Source of the DNA: Dugong dugon
Taxonomy: Eukaryota > Chordata > Mammalia > Sirenia > Dugongidae
Length of the DNA stretch: 64,000 nt
Direction: 5' to 3'
NCBI GenBank assembly: GCA_030035585.1
Contig: CM057469.1
Coordinates: forward strand, 113,500,650-113,564,649
Shown here one piece after another: positions 12,283 to 23,403 of this stretch (positions are counted from its first letter, which is position 1; every line of letters begins with the position of its first letter). The position numbers and the translations under genes are program-made. The notes beneath the pieces were generated by a model. It worked only from the letters and a program-made list of their open reading frames with translations. It was not told the DNA's origin and did not search any database.

Positions 12283-12463
12283 AGCCAAACCCACTACCAT
12301 CGACTCAATTCCAACTCATAGAGACCCCATAGGATTTCCAAGGCTGTACATCTCTACAGAAGCTGACTGCCACATCTTTCTCCCACTAAGCAGCTGGTGG
12401 TTTCAAACCACCAACCTTTTGGTTAGTGGTCGATTGTTTTAATCATTGCACCACCAGGGCTCC
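12283..12463 (-). repeat. AfroSINE, reverse, long subfamily
   Basis: This copy carries the extra block read in reverse as GGGAGAAAGATGTGGCAGTC...TACAGCCTTGGAAATCC between the tRNA-like head and the 3' part, a subfamily difference from the shorter copies. Head end: GGAGCCCTGGTGGTGCAATG on the minus strand. Confidence 0.9.
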
Positions 12464-12545
12464 ATGTACATATATATATATATGTATGTATGTATATACA
12501 CACACACACACACATACATACATACACATACATACGTACATACGT
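12464..12545. repeat. compound microsatellite (TA/TATG/CA/CATA)
   Basis: Runs of TA, then TATG, then CA, then CATA and TACG occur back to back directly after the AfroSINE head. A shorter ATATAT run lies on the other side of the SINE (12272-12280), so the SINE probably landed in a pre-existing simple repeat. Confidence 0.9.
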
Positions 12546-13690
12546 CTGACGTGTACAACTTGCCTAACTGGAATCAGCCAATTGTTGGTAGAAATGACTA
12601 TTTAACAGTTCTGCTGGTGGCTTAAATGGTTGACAATGTCAACAAGCAACAGTCTTTCAAAGTGTGTCTTTTTCTTGCACATCTTGCAAATACTTATGTA
12701 ATGTGGACCCTGTTCAAAAGGCTCAATCCTACGGGGAAAAGAAAGCCAAAATTTGAGTTCCCAAACTGAATGAAAATGTGTTCATTCCTCCCACTTCAGG
12801 GAGGTGTCAAAAGACTGTCAGTTTCATAATTATGCCTATCGAGCAGATGGGCGGTAAGACATTCTGTGACATTTCAGAAGGAAATAATTTTAAACCCCTA
12901 AAAATAATAATAAAGTAACTTCTAAATAAAGTGCATGCTCCAACACACAAGTAAAATATCTTAAAGTAGGAATGAGTTTTTAAAAATGACTGGAGACCCA
13001 TTTGTTAGCTAGACCTTTCTATGTTTACAGTACACATACCATCAAGTTTTACAGCAGGTCATAACAAAAGACAGCCCTGCAGGATGTTCCCAAATAGCTA
13101 CATAAGTTTGGAGACGATGAATTTATGTAGTATGAATCCACAGTTAGCTCCCACTTTGGACCAACCATAGGAAATAGCTGATGCAGTGAACAAGGTTAAA
13201 ATTACCATGACGCAGGGTTGGGGGAGGAGTAGATAATGCTTGGCTTCTGTTCTGTTCATTCAAAAAGAGCAAACAACACATAACACAGGAAGGAAACTCA
13301 CAGCGCAAATCCCTATCACAACCTGAAGGCCACATGGCCATGTGAACTGCCAGTCTATTGACAGATGATACAGATTTCCATTCCCGGAATCATCACACCT
13401 TTTCAGAACACTGTACTTTCCTGAGAGTGTTTCCTTGGGTGCACTGGGTAGATAAACACTACAGCTTTAGGTGTGAATAGGCTATCTGAGAAACAGGAAA
13501 AAGAATATTGACAAATCATTTGTTCCTTCTGTCTTTTGTGAAGGATTCAGAAAACCAGGGACGAGAATAAAACAAAAAGATTACAAGCCCACATCCAATT
13601 TTGGTTGATTTAGCAAGACAACCACCTGAGTCCTGCAACTACTGAGATTGTTTTAATAAGCAGATGGACCTACAATTAATAAATAGAAAA
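12546..13690. other. unassigned stretch
   Basis: No gene or recognisable repeat. Confidence 0.45.
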
Positions 13691-13848
13691 CATCTTATAA
13701 ATAAGTAATATAGTCTTATTATAGAAAGAGTAGAAAATAAAAAAAGCAAAAAAGAATAAAATAAAAATTGCCCATAATTCTAACACCCAGACTTCAGGAC
13801 TATAAAGAATTTTGTGCTGGTTCTTCCTGGTATTTTTCTATACATAAA

Positions 13849-14012
13849 CCAAAAACCAAACCTGTGGCCATTGAGTTGGTCCGGACTTGCAGCAACCCTA
13901 TAGGACAGAGTAGAACTGCCCCATAGGGTTTCTAAGGAGAGGCTAGTGGATTTGAACTGACAACTTTTTGGTTAGAAGCCAAGTTCTTAACCACTGCACC
14001 ACCAGGGCTACC
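13849..14012 (-). repeat. AfroSINE, reverse
   Basis: Body CCCTATAGGACAGAGTAGAA and minus-strand head CCCTGGTGGTGCAGTGG. Perfect 8-bp duplication ATACATAA at 13840-13847 and 14014-14021. Confidence 0.92.
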
Positions 14013-14106
14013 CATACATAACTATATTTGCAAAAATAAATAGTTTTTACTTACTCTTTTGTGAGTTGTTTTTCCATATAAATTTCTTGACAACGTTCAA
14101 TGTCAT

Positions 14107-14690
14107 TGTTGTTGTGGTTAACAGCTGCTTTGGAATTGACTCCAAATCATGGCAGTCTTACGAAATTCACCAAACATGACGTCCTCCTCTAGCGATTGAT
14201 CTACCCTGATGACACGTCCAAAGCAAGTGAGTCAGACAACATTCTGTTGTGATCCATGAGGTTTTCTTTGGCTAATTTTTGGAAACAGACCAGCAGGCCT
14301 TTATTCCTAGTCTGTCTTTGTTTGGAAGCTCTGCTGAAACCTGTCCACCATGGGTAATCCTGCTGTATTTGAAATACTGGCGCACTGGTGACATAGCTTC
14401 CAGCATCACAGCAATATGCAAGCCACTACAGTACAAAAAGGGGCCCTGGTAGTGCAAAGGTTAAAGCTCTTGGCTGCTAACCAAAAGGTTGGTGGTTCAA
14501 ACCTATCAGCCACTCTGTAGGAGAAAGATGTGACAGTCTGTTTCAGTAAAGATTTACAGCCTTGGAAACCTACGGGACAGTTCTACTCAGTTCTATAAGG
14601 GTCACAATGAGCTGGAATCAACTCGATAGTAGTGGGTTTGTTTTGGGCTGACAGTACAACAAACTGACAGACGGGTCGTGGTCAATGTCA
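14107..14690 (-). repeat. long SINE / RTE 3'-related composite, reverse, split by an AfroSINE
   Basis: The left part (14107-14250) contains TGACGTCCTCCTCTAGCGATT and ACACGTCCAAAGCAAGTGAG, matching the RTE 3' region in reverse. The rest (14250-14427 and 14651-14690) is the reverse of the long SINE seen forward at 43020-43230: AAGCTCTGCTGAAACCTGT, CCAGCATCACAGCAATATGC and AACTGACAGACGGGT. The two halves are separated by the AfroSINE at 14437-14650. Confidence 0.7.
14437..14650 (+). repeat. AfroSINE, forward, long subfamily
   Basis: Carries the GGAGAAAGATGTGACAGTCT and TTTACAGCCTTGGAAACC blocks of the long subfamily. Perfect 9-bp duplication ACAGTACAA at 14428-14436 and 14651-14659. Confidence 0.93.
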
Positions 14691-15099
14691 TCAGACTTCT
14701 ATTATTTCAATGGCTGTATATTGTTTATAAGCATATATATACATGCATATAGTTCCTGCTGCATTCCAGATACCATTAGGTATTTAACTTACTACCCGCT
14801 ATTACTGAACATTATGTCACTTCCACAGTTTTGTTATTACAAATAAGGTTTTGATGAATTTTCTGGTATGTACAATTTTTTGGTAAATTTTCAGAATAGC
14901 TGAAATTATTTCCTTAAAATTCTAAGAAGTAGTTCTTTAGTCAAAGAAGATGCAGATACACATTTGTAAGAATTTTGACACATATATTACCAAGTGGTTT
15001 TTTTTTTTCCCCCATTAAAGATGTATCAATTTAAGGTACCACCAGCAATTACTAAAATGTCCAATTTCCTACAACTTACCAAACCTAAACTTTATCTTT

Positions 15100-16987
15100 T
15101 TAAACTTTCCTAAACAGAGGAAAATGGCATTCATCAGTTTTCCTTTATTTATACTATTTGATTACTAGTGAGGCCAAACTACTATTAAAATATATATATA
15201 TATATATTTGCTATTTCTATCTCTTACTTTATGAATTCTTGGTCATAATTCTCTTAGGGTTTAGTTGCACATAACAGAAACCACTATGGCTATTTCAAGT
15301 AATAGGAATATAATACAGGGTATCACAGGCTTATAAAATAATTGGAAGGCCTGGAAAAACAGGCCACAGGCTGAACATTTGTAACATAGTAGATGCTACT
15401 GGTGATCCACCAGATTCCCTTATCTGGCTGGTACTCCACCTACAGCTGCTTTTAGTGTGGGCTTACAGAGGTCCAGTTCTCCCAAGAATTTTCTTTAGCT
15501 GCATGAAATCTGCTTCATCCTCGAAATTAGGCCACCCTCCGAGAATAAGCTTGAAGCCAATAGCTGACTGACAGGAGGTACAAAAGCTGTCTCCCTCACC
15601 TCAAGGTGGTGCGATTCATGCCCCAGTGCTCCCTGCAGGGTCGAGCCAAAACTCCCTTGTGTTCAGGCCCCATCCTGGCTTAGTCTCTCCCCACCCTCAT
15701 CCTGATTCCCTCACTCCTCTTTTTCTAAGAGCATTCTCTTAATAAATCACACAAAAGTCTTCATCGCTGGCTCTGCATCTAGGGAAATTTACTGAACATA
15801 ATAACCATGAAACCAATACTGCAAAACCAACCCACAGTGAGAGATGATGGACCAATCTGAAAGCTGAGGAGTGAGGAAGGCTGCTGCCTCAGAGATGCTC
15901 AGGTTCCAATCCACATGGATCCTGCCTCCTAAAGTCTAGAAAAGCCAGGGACAGGGCACTGGGCTCGCGCTGCTGATGCACAAGCCAATCACCTCCACAA
16001 CTAGACCCGCCGGCATAAGCAACAGAAACTGCAAAAGCGCAGTCTCCACCCCACTTGTCTCATTTAAATTTTGTACTGTTTAGTGTTCTTGGCCGGAGCT
16101 TGGACTCCAGGCTCTGAGGGAGTCTGATGAAGATGGTGTCTGGCTTCCCAGCTCCTATCAAGCTTTAAGGCTGGCTTCAAGGCTATGGAAGGATCTGAGT
16201 GGTCGAGGTGCCGTACTCATTACAAGACTCTATGCTCATTTTTCTGTGGTGGATTCCTTCCCTCATCTCCAGGGCTTAACCCCCACTCCTATCCCCACCT
16301 AACCCTTCCACAATCCTCAGCTTCCCGTGTGTGTCTTAATATTGCCTGTGGTGTTTTTTGATATTCAGAATTTTTTTTTAAAGTCTGCTTTACCCTTATG
16401 ACGTCTCTTTTGGTATTACTCTTCGAAAAGCTTTTCCTGTAAAAGTCATAAACTAAAAATTTCCTATATTTTATTCTAGTCTTTTCATGGTTTCAATTTT
16501 TTACGTTTAACTATATGAAATTAGTTTGTGAAATACGTTGTGAGGTAAAGAGTCCATTTATTTTTTTTTCCAACATAGCCAACTAAATATATGAGGATAA
16601 ATGATCAAATAATTCTTTAAAGCCTAACTTGAGTGTGATCCTTTCAGATAGTCTGAGGTCTGTGCGCCGATTCCTTGTCCGCCTGTTCTGACACGGGTGC
16701 TGCTGGGTGAACTCTGCTGTTGCTGTGGAATGCATTGTAATAGCTGGCAGTACAAAGCACCCTAAATCATTCCTTCTCAAAGTTTCCTTCAGTGTTCTTT
16801 TAGATAAACTCAAGACTCACTTTTCCAAATCCTAGAATAAAACATTCGGGGATTTTAAATGCAACTGCACTAAATTTATAAATTAAATAAAATAAGTAAC
16901 ACTAGGGTGAGGTGATGTTGGATCTTATATTCAAGATAACTGGTATTTCTTTAGTCAAAATTTATTTCTTGTACAATGGTAAAGTTT
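15100..16987. other. mostly unassigned; possible old repeats
   Basis: An (AT)n run lies near 15189-15207. From about 15240 to 15790 the DNA ends in CTTAATAAATCACACAAAAG and could be a decayed old repeat or LTR. Around 15960-16030 there is a small cluster of CpGs. From about 16360 onward the DNA (and again at 17110-17310 and 17640-17960) looks like reverse-oriented old L1, without a firm match. Confidence 0.35.
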
Positions 16988-17110
16988 GGGAGCCCTGGTG
17001 GTGTAGTGGTTAAGCGTTAGGCTACTAACCTAAAGTTCGGTAGTTCAAATCCACCAGCTGCTCCTTGGAAACTCTATGGGGCAGTTCTACTCTGTCCTAT
17101 AACGTCGCTA
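16988..17110 (+). repeat. AfroSINE, forward, 3'-truncated
   Basis: Head GGGAGCCCTGGTGGTGTAGTG through CTCTGTCCTATAACGTCGCTA, then the match stops before the GAGTC...GACTCGA 3' part. Confidence 0.9.
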
Positions 17111-17317
17111 TCTTAATATAGGTGTCAAAACTTTTCTTTTTTGGTACGTAAATTTTATCTGCATAAATTACTTTTTGTTAGTGTTTAGAATGGAATCTAT
17201 TTCCCCAGTTATTTTAGTAGTTAGATATTCTAGGGATAGGGAAAAGCTTTTTATTTTTACATATCTATATTTTTACCACATTTTTCATTCTATCAAGAAT
17301 CTATACAGCTACATTTA

Positions 17318-17625
17318 GGTCTCCTGCCATGTAGTTGGCTCCAACTCATAGCGACCTTACGTACAACAGTCCTACACCATCCTCATAATCATTGCTATGC
17401 TTGAGCCCATTGTTGCAGCCACTGCATCAATTCATCCCCTTGAGAGTCTTCCTCTCTTTCGATGACTCTCTACTTTACAAGCATGATGTCCTTCTCCAGG
17501 GACTGTTCCCTCCTGATAACATGTCCAAAGTATGTGAGACCAAGTCTTGCCATCCTCATGTCTAAGGTGTATTCTGGTTGTACTTCTTCCAAGACAGATT
17601 AGGTCCACATTCTGTCCATTTTTTC
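17318..17625 (-). mobile_element. RTE LINE 3' fragment, reverse
   Basis: Reverse-strand RTE terminal region: TTGAGCCCATTGTTGCAGCC, GCATGATGTCCTTCTCCAGG, AACATGTCCAAAGTATGTGA, TTCTGGTTGTACTTCTTCC. It covers the non-coding 3' end and last coding part only. The same order is seen at 30010-30300 and 58420-58720. Confidence 0.88.
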
Positions 17626-18359
17626 CACATGGTTCTTAAAATTTCTATGTTTATGTTCCAATTTTTTTTAAATAAAACTTCGTAACAGTTCTAGGTGTCA
17701 TATGCAGAGTATAAATGTCATAAATGAATTCATTTTTATGGTTGAAATATTGGTTTTTAATTTTAATTACATTTTTTAAATTTGTGGCCCCTACTTTGAT
17801 TTTGCTTGTTTATCTCTTTTGTATTTTTCTATAGCCTTTCATTTTTAACCTAAGTACTCGACTTTTGGTTTTCATTATTAGTGACTTTTATTATCAGTAT
17901 CTTTATAAATCCAAATTTTATTTGTTTTTAGGGGCTGGAAACATTACATATAAACTTACAGATATATTTTAATACATACATACATAAAAAATACACAGAT
18001 CATAAAGATTTACTCTGAGGATGAAGAAGAGTTGACGAGGTTGGTGTTGTGTCAGTGGCAGTAATGACTCCACGTGTGGAAGGTTCTGGAACATCTGGAT
18101 TATCCCTGGGAAAGGGGGTGGTGTTTCAAGTCAGAAAATTAGTAAGAGTTGTCTGTATGGTCCTTTTCTTTTTTTTCTTCGCATATGTCACAGGAACATC
18201 TCGCTGCTTCCCGAATCTACTTATCAACTATAGCAAACATTTGAGGAACACAGCCAAATGAAAAGCAGAGATTAAAATCTATAAACAGGTAAAAGATATT
18301 TCGATGAAACAGAGAATGCAGGGAGGCAAAAGAAAACTATAATTGCTATCTTCTGAAAG

Positions 18360-20400
18360 AGAAGTTGGCACATATGTGAAACAAGGGCAGGATGCTAATA
18401 AAAGGAGCATTCAAAGAAAAAGAAAGAGCTTACGGAAAATGAATTCACACACACAAAAATAAATAAACAGATGTTCTGGAATATAAAGTCACAGAAAATA
18501 TTTCTCAGGACTGAGGGAAACCAGGTTTAGACTTGAAAAAAAAATCAAGTTAGCATGATGGTGAAGGGTTAGAAAAAAAATTACAAGTATATTGTCATAA
18601 GCTTTAAGAACACCAGGAATGAAGAAAAATATTCTAAAAGCTTCCATAGGGAAAAAAAAAAAAATTAAGTTCATACAACACGAACAACTTTAAAAAGGAA
18701 ATCTTCAGACTTCCCATTAAGAATACTGAAAGTTTGAGGACAACTGTATGATGTTTTCAAAGTTCTGAGAAAAAAATGAATTTCAATACAGAATTCTATA
18801 TTAATCTAAACTATAAATGAAGTATAACAATAAAATAAAGACATTTTTAGGCATTCAAAATGCACTTTCCATATGCTGTTTCTCAGGAATCTACTATAGT
18901 TTCTGTTCTGCCAAAATGAAGAAATATGCCACGGGAGAGGGAGAAGGTTGGATTTATGTAACAGAGTAAGGAGGGGAAGGAGGTAAAAGGAGGTCACATT
19001 TTTGACAGCTGTGGGTCTGAGCTCTAGGGGAGTCTATCCAAATAGAAGGAAAACCCTGAGAGTATGGCCCCCAGGTACCCTTTTAGCTCAGTAATGAAGT
19101 CATTCCGGAAGTTCACCCTTCAGCCAAAGATTAGACAGGCCCATAAAATGAAACGAGACTAAATGGGCACAGCAGCCCAGAGGAAAGGACAAGAAGGCAG
19201 GTGGGGAACGGAAAGCTGGTAATGGGGAACTCAAGGTCGAGAAGGGGAGAGTGTTGGCATGTCGTGGGGTTGGCAACAATGTCACAAAACAGTATGTGTA
19301 GTAATCATTTTTGCTCTGTAAACCTTCACTTAAAGTACGATAAAAAAAAAAAAAAAAAAAAATCTGCAAGTGGACCCTGTGGCTGAACCAAATGCCACAG
19401 AATAGCAGGTACTGCTCCTGAGAGATACTGTTGAATGGGGATGGCACACAGTCTGGGAGCCCAACTCCTACTCATTTGGCACCAGTCCCCAGGAGAGACT
19501 GAAGAGCTGCTACTGGAGGCCAAATCACCCAGCAGGCCAGTGTCAACATCATACTGTTGCTGATTTCAAATCAACAGGTCCCCTTGTGTGTTTTCAGAGG
19601 AATTTTTTTTTTTTTTTTTAAGTAACTCTGTTACTTGAAAACCCAGAGCTGGGGTCTAGCAGAATGAGGAGGTTCACTCTCCTTTCCCCCTCTAGTACTG
19701 GGTTGACGTCTTCACTTAGCTAAGAGGGATTTCAGAATATGACATGGTACTGCTGTGCACATGGATGGGCTGGGCTATGAAAAAAAAAGACAAAAAACAA
19801 ATAGTAGAAGGATAGAGAAGGCCACAGAAAGGAATAAAGCAAAGAAAAAGGGAAACTGATAAGTTGTCTGGTATTTTAAACTCTTGAAAAGAATTTTACA
19901 CTTCTGGACAAAAGTCTAGAGAAGATTCAATGATCATTGAGCAAAGGAGGTTTAAAAAGAAAAAAAATTAAAAGGCAATTATTAACGTCTTTAAAAAAGG
20001 TTTTAAAATTGTAATCATATTATAGTAGTAGCTTAAATGTGAACAGTGTTTACATAGACATACTATTGTGAATCTAAATATTGATTCAATTAAAAAATCA
20101 TCATGTACCTACCTGGGGAAAATGGTAGGAAACAGAAAGTATCTTGGAGAATAGAATCCTCATTTTCCACAAAAGGAAGTCAATAGATATACAGTGAATG
20201 AATTTGGAAAATCAAGAAAGAGCTGTGTAGAGTTACATTATCTGGAAACTCAGAAATGAACTGCTAGAAAAATCAGTTAATGCATTTTAAATGGTTACTT
20301 CCAGGATGGGGATGAGAAGGACAATATACTTAAACCTTGTAGATAATCTGACTTAAAATACATAAACGCATTACCTTGATCAAAATAAATTTAAAAACAG
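18360..20400 (+). repeat. HAL1/L1M-like ancient LINE
   Basis: Between 18480 and 18870 the order GAATGAAGAAAAATATTCTAAAAGC, CCATTAAGAATACTGAAAG, TTTTCAAAGTTCTGAGAAAA, AATTCTATATTAATC and AATAAAGACATTTTTAGGCAT follows the C-terminal ORF1 region of HAL1/L1M. From about 19740 to 20400 a HAL1-like 3' region may continue. A younger L1 3' end (19045-19362) is inserted between. Family-level certainty is limited. Confidence 0.45.
19045..19362 (+). mobile_element. afrotherian L1 3' UTR, 5'-truncated, with poly(A)
   Basis: Contains GTATGGCCCCCAG, TTCAGCCAAAGATTAGACAG, GAGACTAAATGGGCA and TGTAAACCTTCACTTAAAGTAC, ending in a pure A tail (19342-19362). The same words in the same order occur at 52768-53487, so both are 3' ends of one L1 lineage. 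The tail being uninterrupted suggests it is relatively young. Confidence 0.8.
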
Positions 20401-20579
20401 CACAACAAAAGAAAAATATATTAATACACATGTAATAGAACTATCATGTCCTCTAAGACTATAATGGTAATCTCTTGAAGATCTAAAAACTAAACTGTTA
20501 ATAGCATTTGCTTCTGGGGAAAGAAACTGGGATGGTGAGGCCAACAGCGTGCCCAACATCTTGAATACACAAGGGGTGG

Positions 20580-21171
20580 TGCCTGCCATCCTATGTGATA
20601 TGAGAACTAACTCTGCATGTAAGCTACCTCTTTTTTAGGTAATGTAAGAACAAACCCCTGTCTTTAAGCTATCTCCTAATCTAGGTATACTTCCAGTTCA
20701 GGCTCAGTTAAGAAAGACAAGAGACTGGGGTCTGAAGACCAGTTGAAACTGGTCTGGAACCAGGTTTGGCCCGCCTGACATGCCAATATCGACAACCCTG
20801 TCCCTTGGATGACCTACTGACCCCAGAGGCCAAAAAACACATCCCCATCTACACCCTGGAGGTGGTCAAAACACCATCTTTGCGGCCCCCTCTTAGACTG
20901 AGCAGGCCCATAAGATCCGACCGTCCCAGGAACACCTTTATGGGCCAAACCAATCAGCAGGCTGACTCTACCTTGGGGCGTCCCTGAAGACCCCGGACCC
21001 AATTTACTTTACCCCTATAAATCCCTCAGGCCATTGTTCAGGGAGCCACCTTGGCAACACAAGTCCTGGTGGGTTACTTTACTTGGCCAAGTAAATAAAG
21101 CTGCTGCTTCTGCTTTCACTGCTTCCTGTCTTTCTAGCCTCCAGGAGCAGACCTGAAAGTGTCCAGTTACA
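20580..21171 (+). repeat. probable solo LTR, ERV1 type
   Basis: An LTR-like layout in about 590 bp: a CCAATCAG box near 20950, a CCCCTATAAATCCC TATA box near 21013, and an AATAAAGCTGCTGCTTC poly(A) signal near 21096, followed by a C/T-rich end finishing AGTTACA. A TG start is possible at 20580 or 20596. I could not settle the target duplication, and no internal retroviral sequence is attached. Confidence 0.6.
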
Positions 21172-21563
21172 ATGGGGTAGGAAAATTTGTATTTTATAAG
21201 TACCTCTACTATTATTTTTTACACCAAGAACATGCATTACTTCTATAATAAATATGCTAGTTTTTTTTTGTATTTTTTAAAAAAATAAAACATAGACAAA
21301 TATTTTTTAATGGAATAAAGGGATTTTGCTGACCTAGAGTAAATATGTCTATTAGAGAGTTGTACTTCAGCTTATGTTGTGGCTGTACTAGTAAAAGTTG
21401 TTCATGAGTTGAGTTGTTACAATCAAATTAAGAGATTTTTTTCCCAAAAATCTTATAGTAAAAACAAACAAAAAGTTAAATACATTCTAATCTGTATATT
21501 TTAAGACAAAAAATTATAAATGGCTACATAAATTTTATATATCTCTGTATCTATCTAACTATT

Positions 21564-21719
21564 CCGAAAAAACCCGTTGCCATCAAATCCATTTCGACTC
21601 AGAGCGACCCTACAGAAGAGTGGAAATGGAAATGCCCCCGTAGTTTCCAAGAAGCGCCTGGTGGATACAAACTGCTGACCTCTTGCCATAGCTCTTAACC
21701 GCTACACCACCAGGTTTTC
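21564..21719 (-). repeat. AfroSINE, reverse
   Basis: Tail and body CGTTGCCATCAAATCCATTT then GACTCAGAGCGACCCTACAG; minus-strand head AACCTGGTGGTGTAGCGG. More decayed than most copies here. Confidence 0.88.
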
Positions 21720-21970
21720 CATCTATGTATTGATATATATGTATACAATTATATTTATAATATTACTTCTCTGTTCTTTGGATCTTCTTTTATAGTTATG
21801 TTTAGCTTAGCTATTATACTTCTTCAAATACTGTAATATATTAAGGAAGGTTACCCGTAGTGGAAAATACGCTGATGATGTACACATTGGAGAAGGATTT
21901 TTTTTGTTACCTTTATACTTGAATTAAACCTTGGCATCCAGAATCTGTTCCCTCAGCATCTGTAGAATTA
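21720..21970. other. unassigned stretch
   Basis: AT-rich, nothing recognised. Confidence 0.4.
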
Positions 21971-21971
21971 T

Positions 21972-22470
21972 AAAGAACGCCTCTCGGGGTCTTGTCCTGT
22001 CATATTAGCCAATCGAAATAAGAACACCGCTTGCAAGGAGAAGACCAAGTGGCTATTTTATTATCTGCGCATGCACGGAGCGGTGCCGGGCGTAGTGACC
22101 GAAAGACCGCGTGCTTCCCGTCTGAGGGAGTTGGGCAGCTTTAATTTCCGTGAGTCCTGGGGGCAGGGATTGGCACCCGGAACCCTCTGCCCTGAGCCCT
22201 CCCCTCCCCAAGTTTGGAGGTCTGAATGCTGATTCATTCACTATAGGATGTCCGTGTTGCAGGACTCCTCGCTTCTTAAAGAGACGAGGGAAAGTATCTT
22301 CCCTTCCGGCGCTGAGTGGCTCACGGGTCAGTCTGCGCAGGCGCCAGGATCTGGCTTGACCTGATTTAGTGGGCACAGCCCCCAACGGGTAGGAATTAAC
22401 AAGATGTAGTTAGCCAAGATGACGAAGCGGCAAATGAGGGGTAATGGAGATGCGTTAGTGGTGTTTCACG
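21972..22470. promoter_or_regulatory. CpG-rich block with NRF-1-like motifs (CpG island or CpG-rich LTR)
   Basis: I count more than 20 CpGs between about 21980 and 22370, with several more up to 22470, against near-absence elsewhere in the window. Two motifs match the NRF-1 half-palindrome: CTGCGCATGCAC at 22065-22076 and CTGCGCAGGCGC at 22333-22344. Read on the minus strand there is a CTTTAAGAAG TATA-like word and an AATAAAA signal about 65 bases before a TGACA end, so a CpG-rich reverse-oriented LTR is an alternative. No protein I recognise is encoded: a 110-codon minus-strand frame at 22053-22385 is proline- and arginine-rich, as expected from GC-rich DNA. Confidence 0.55.
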
Positions 22471-23400
22471 GTGAGAGGGAGGTGGAGAGGGGGCTGGTGT
22501 GTAGTTTCCTGATCAGTAGCACTTTGAGAAAGACTGAGGCCTAAGGTCATCCCAGCAGGAGAACTTCATTGCTGATTTAGTCTATGCGTTTACTGTAGTT
22601 GTTGCGATACTGTCCTCTTGTTCGGTGCTGGAAGAGAGCTGCATTCTCAGCAAGTACCTCAGCCTCTCTCCACACCCCCCCCCCCCCTTATCCCTTGCAG
22701 GCATTGGGCATTGTTTTAGCGATAAGCCTAATGACTTTGAGGCTGCAGCTGCCCTCAGGGTCCTCCAATTAAAATGTTCATCTTGGGTCTTGCTCATCCT
22801 GGGTCATCATTCTTGCCGCTGGTCTTTGATTCTCTAAAACCAGAAGCATGAAAAAAATCCCTGTGTAGTCTCTTTTGAATTCTGCAAGTTCATGCTGTAT
22901 TTTGAAGTAATAAGCTTCATACTAACCCTGAGTTTTCTTTTTGTGGCTGTTCCATCTGTACTGCATCTAGCAGATATTTGAAAAGTGTTTGGCACTAAGC
23001 TGTAACTAAGTCAAACACCTGTGCAGGCATTTTCACCCTTTTTTTAAATTTATTTCTGATGATTTGTTTTAGAATTAAAAAAAATTTTCTGGATTTTCCC
23101 CCCAAATATTTAAGAGCTACATTTAATGTATCCGTGGTGAAATTTCTTATGCAATTTCAAAAGTTAGGACATTTACTAGACTTTACTATTTAGCTAAGCA
23201 GTCTTTTTCATTTATTAAATAAGTTATTAATTTTCATTTATCATTCTATGAATGTTTTACTTACTATGAGGGCAAAACTTCTTCTATGTAAGGAGTTCGG
23301 TAAGTTTACAAAACGGTTTGAAAAAGGTACCTAGAATGACCTAATTGTGCACCTGAAAATGTTTTACCTAAATAATATTTACCTAAATAAATGCTTAGAA
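22470..23400. other. unassigned stretch beside the CpG-rich block
   Basis: A C-run (about 13 bases, near 22675-22688) is the only notable feature. No exon could be defended by eye: no frame longer than about 70 codons and no recognisable protein. Confidence 0.4.
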
Positions 23401-23403
23401 TAC

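Larger units (their letters stand above)
13690..15100. repeat. ancient L1-like DNA, interrupted by SINE insertions
   Basis: Around the SINEs the text TTGTTATTACAAATAAGGTTTTG, AAGTAGTTCTTTAGTCAAAGA and TACCAAGTGGTT...TACCACCAGCAATT follows the order seen in old L1 3' regions (interval, GTCAAAG, then CACCAGCA). Divergence is high and the family assignment tentative. Confidence 0.4.

Noticed and set aside
12464-12545. Regular repeats that could suggest a CRISPR array
   Set aside because: Short-period microsatellite without spacers, and a mammalian context.
19326-19523. Serine- and phenylalanine-rich reverse frames over the A run
   Set aside because: Artefact of the L1 poly(A) tail read in reverse.
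22053-22385. A 110-codon minus-strand frame in the CpG-rich block
   Set aside because: GC-rich DNA lowers stop frequency; the composition (R, P, G, S) and lack of similarity argue against a real product.
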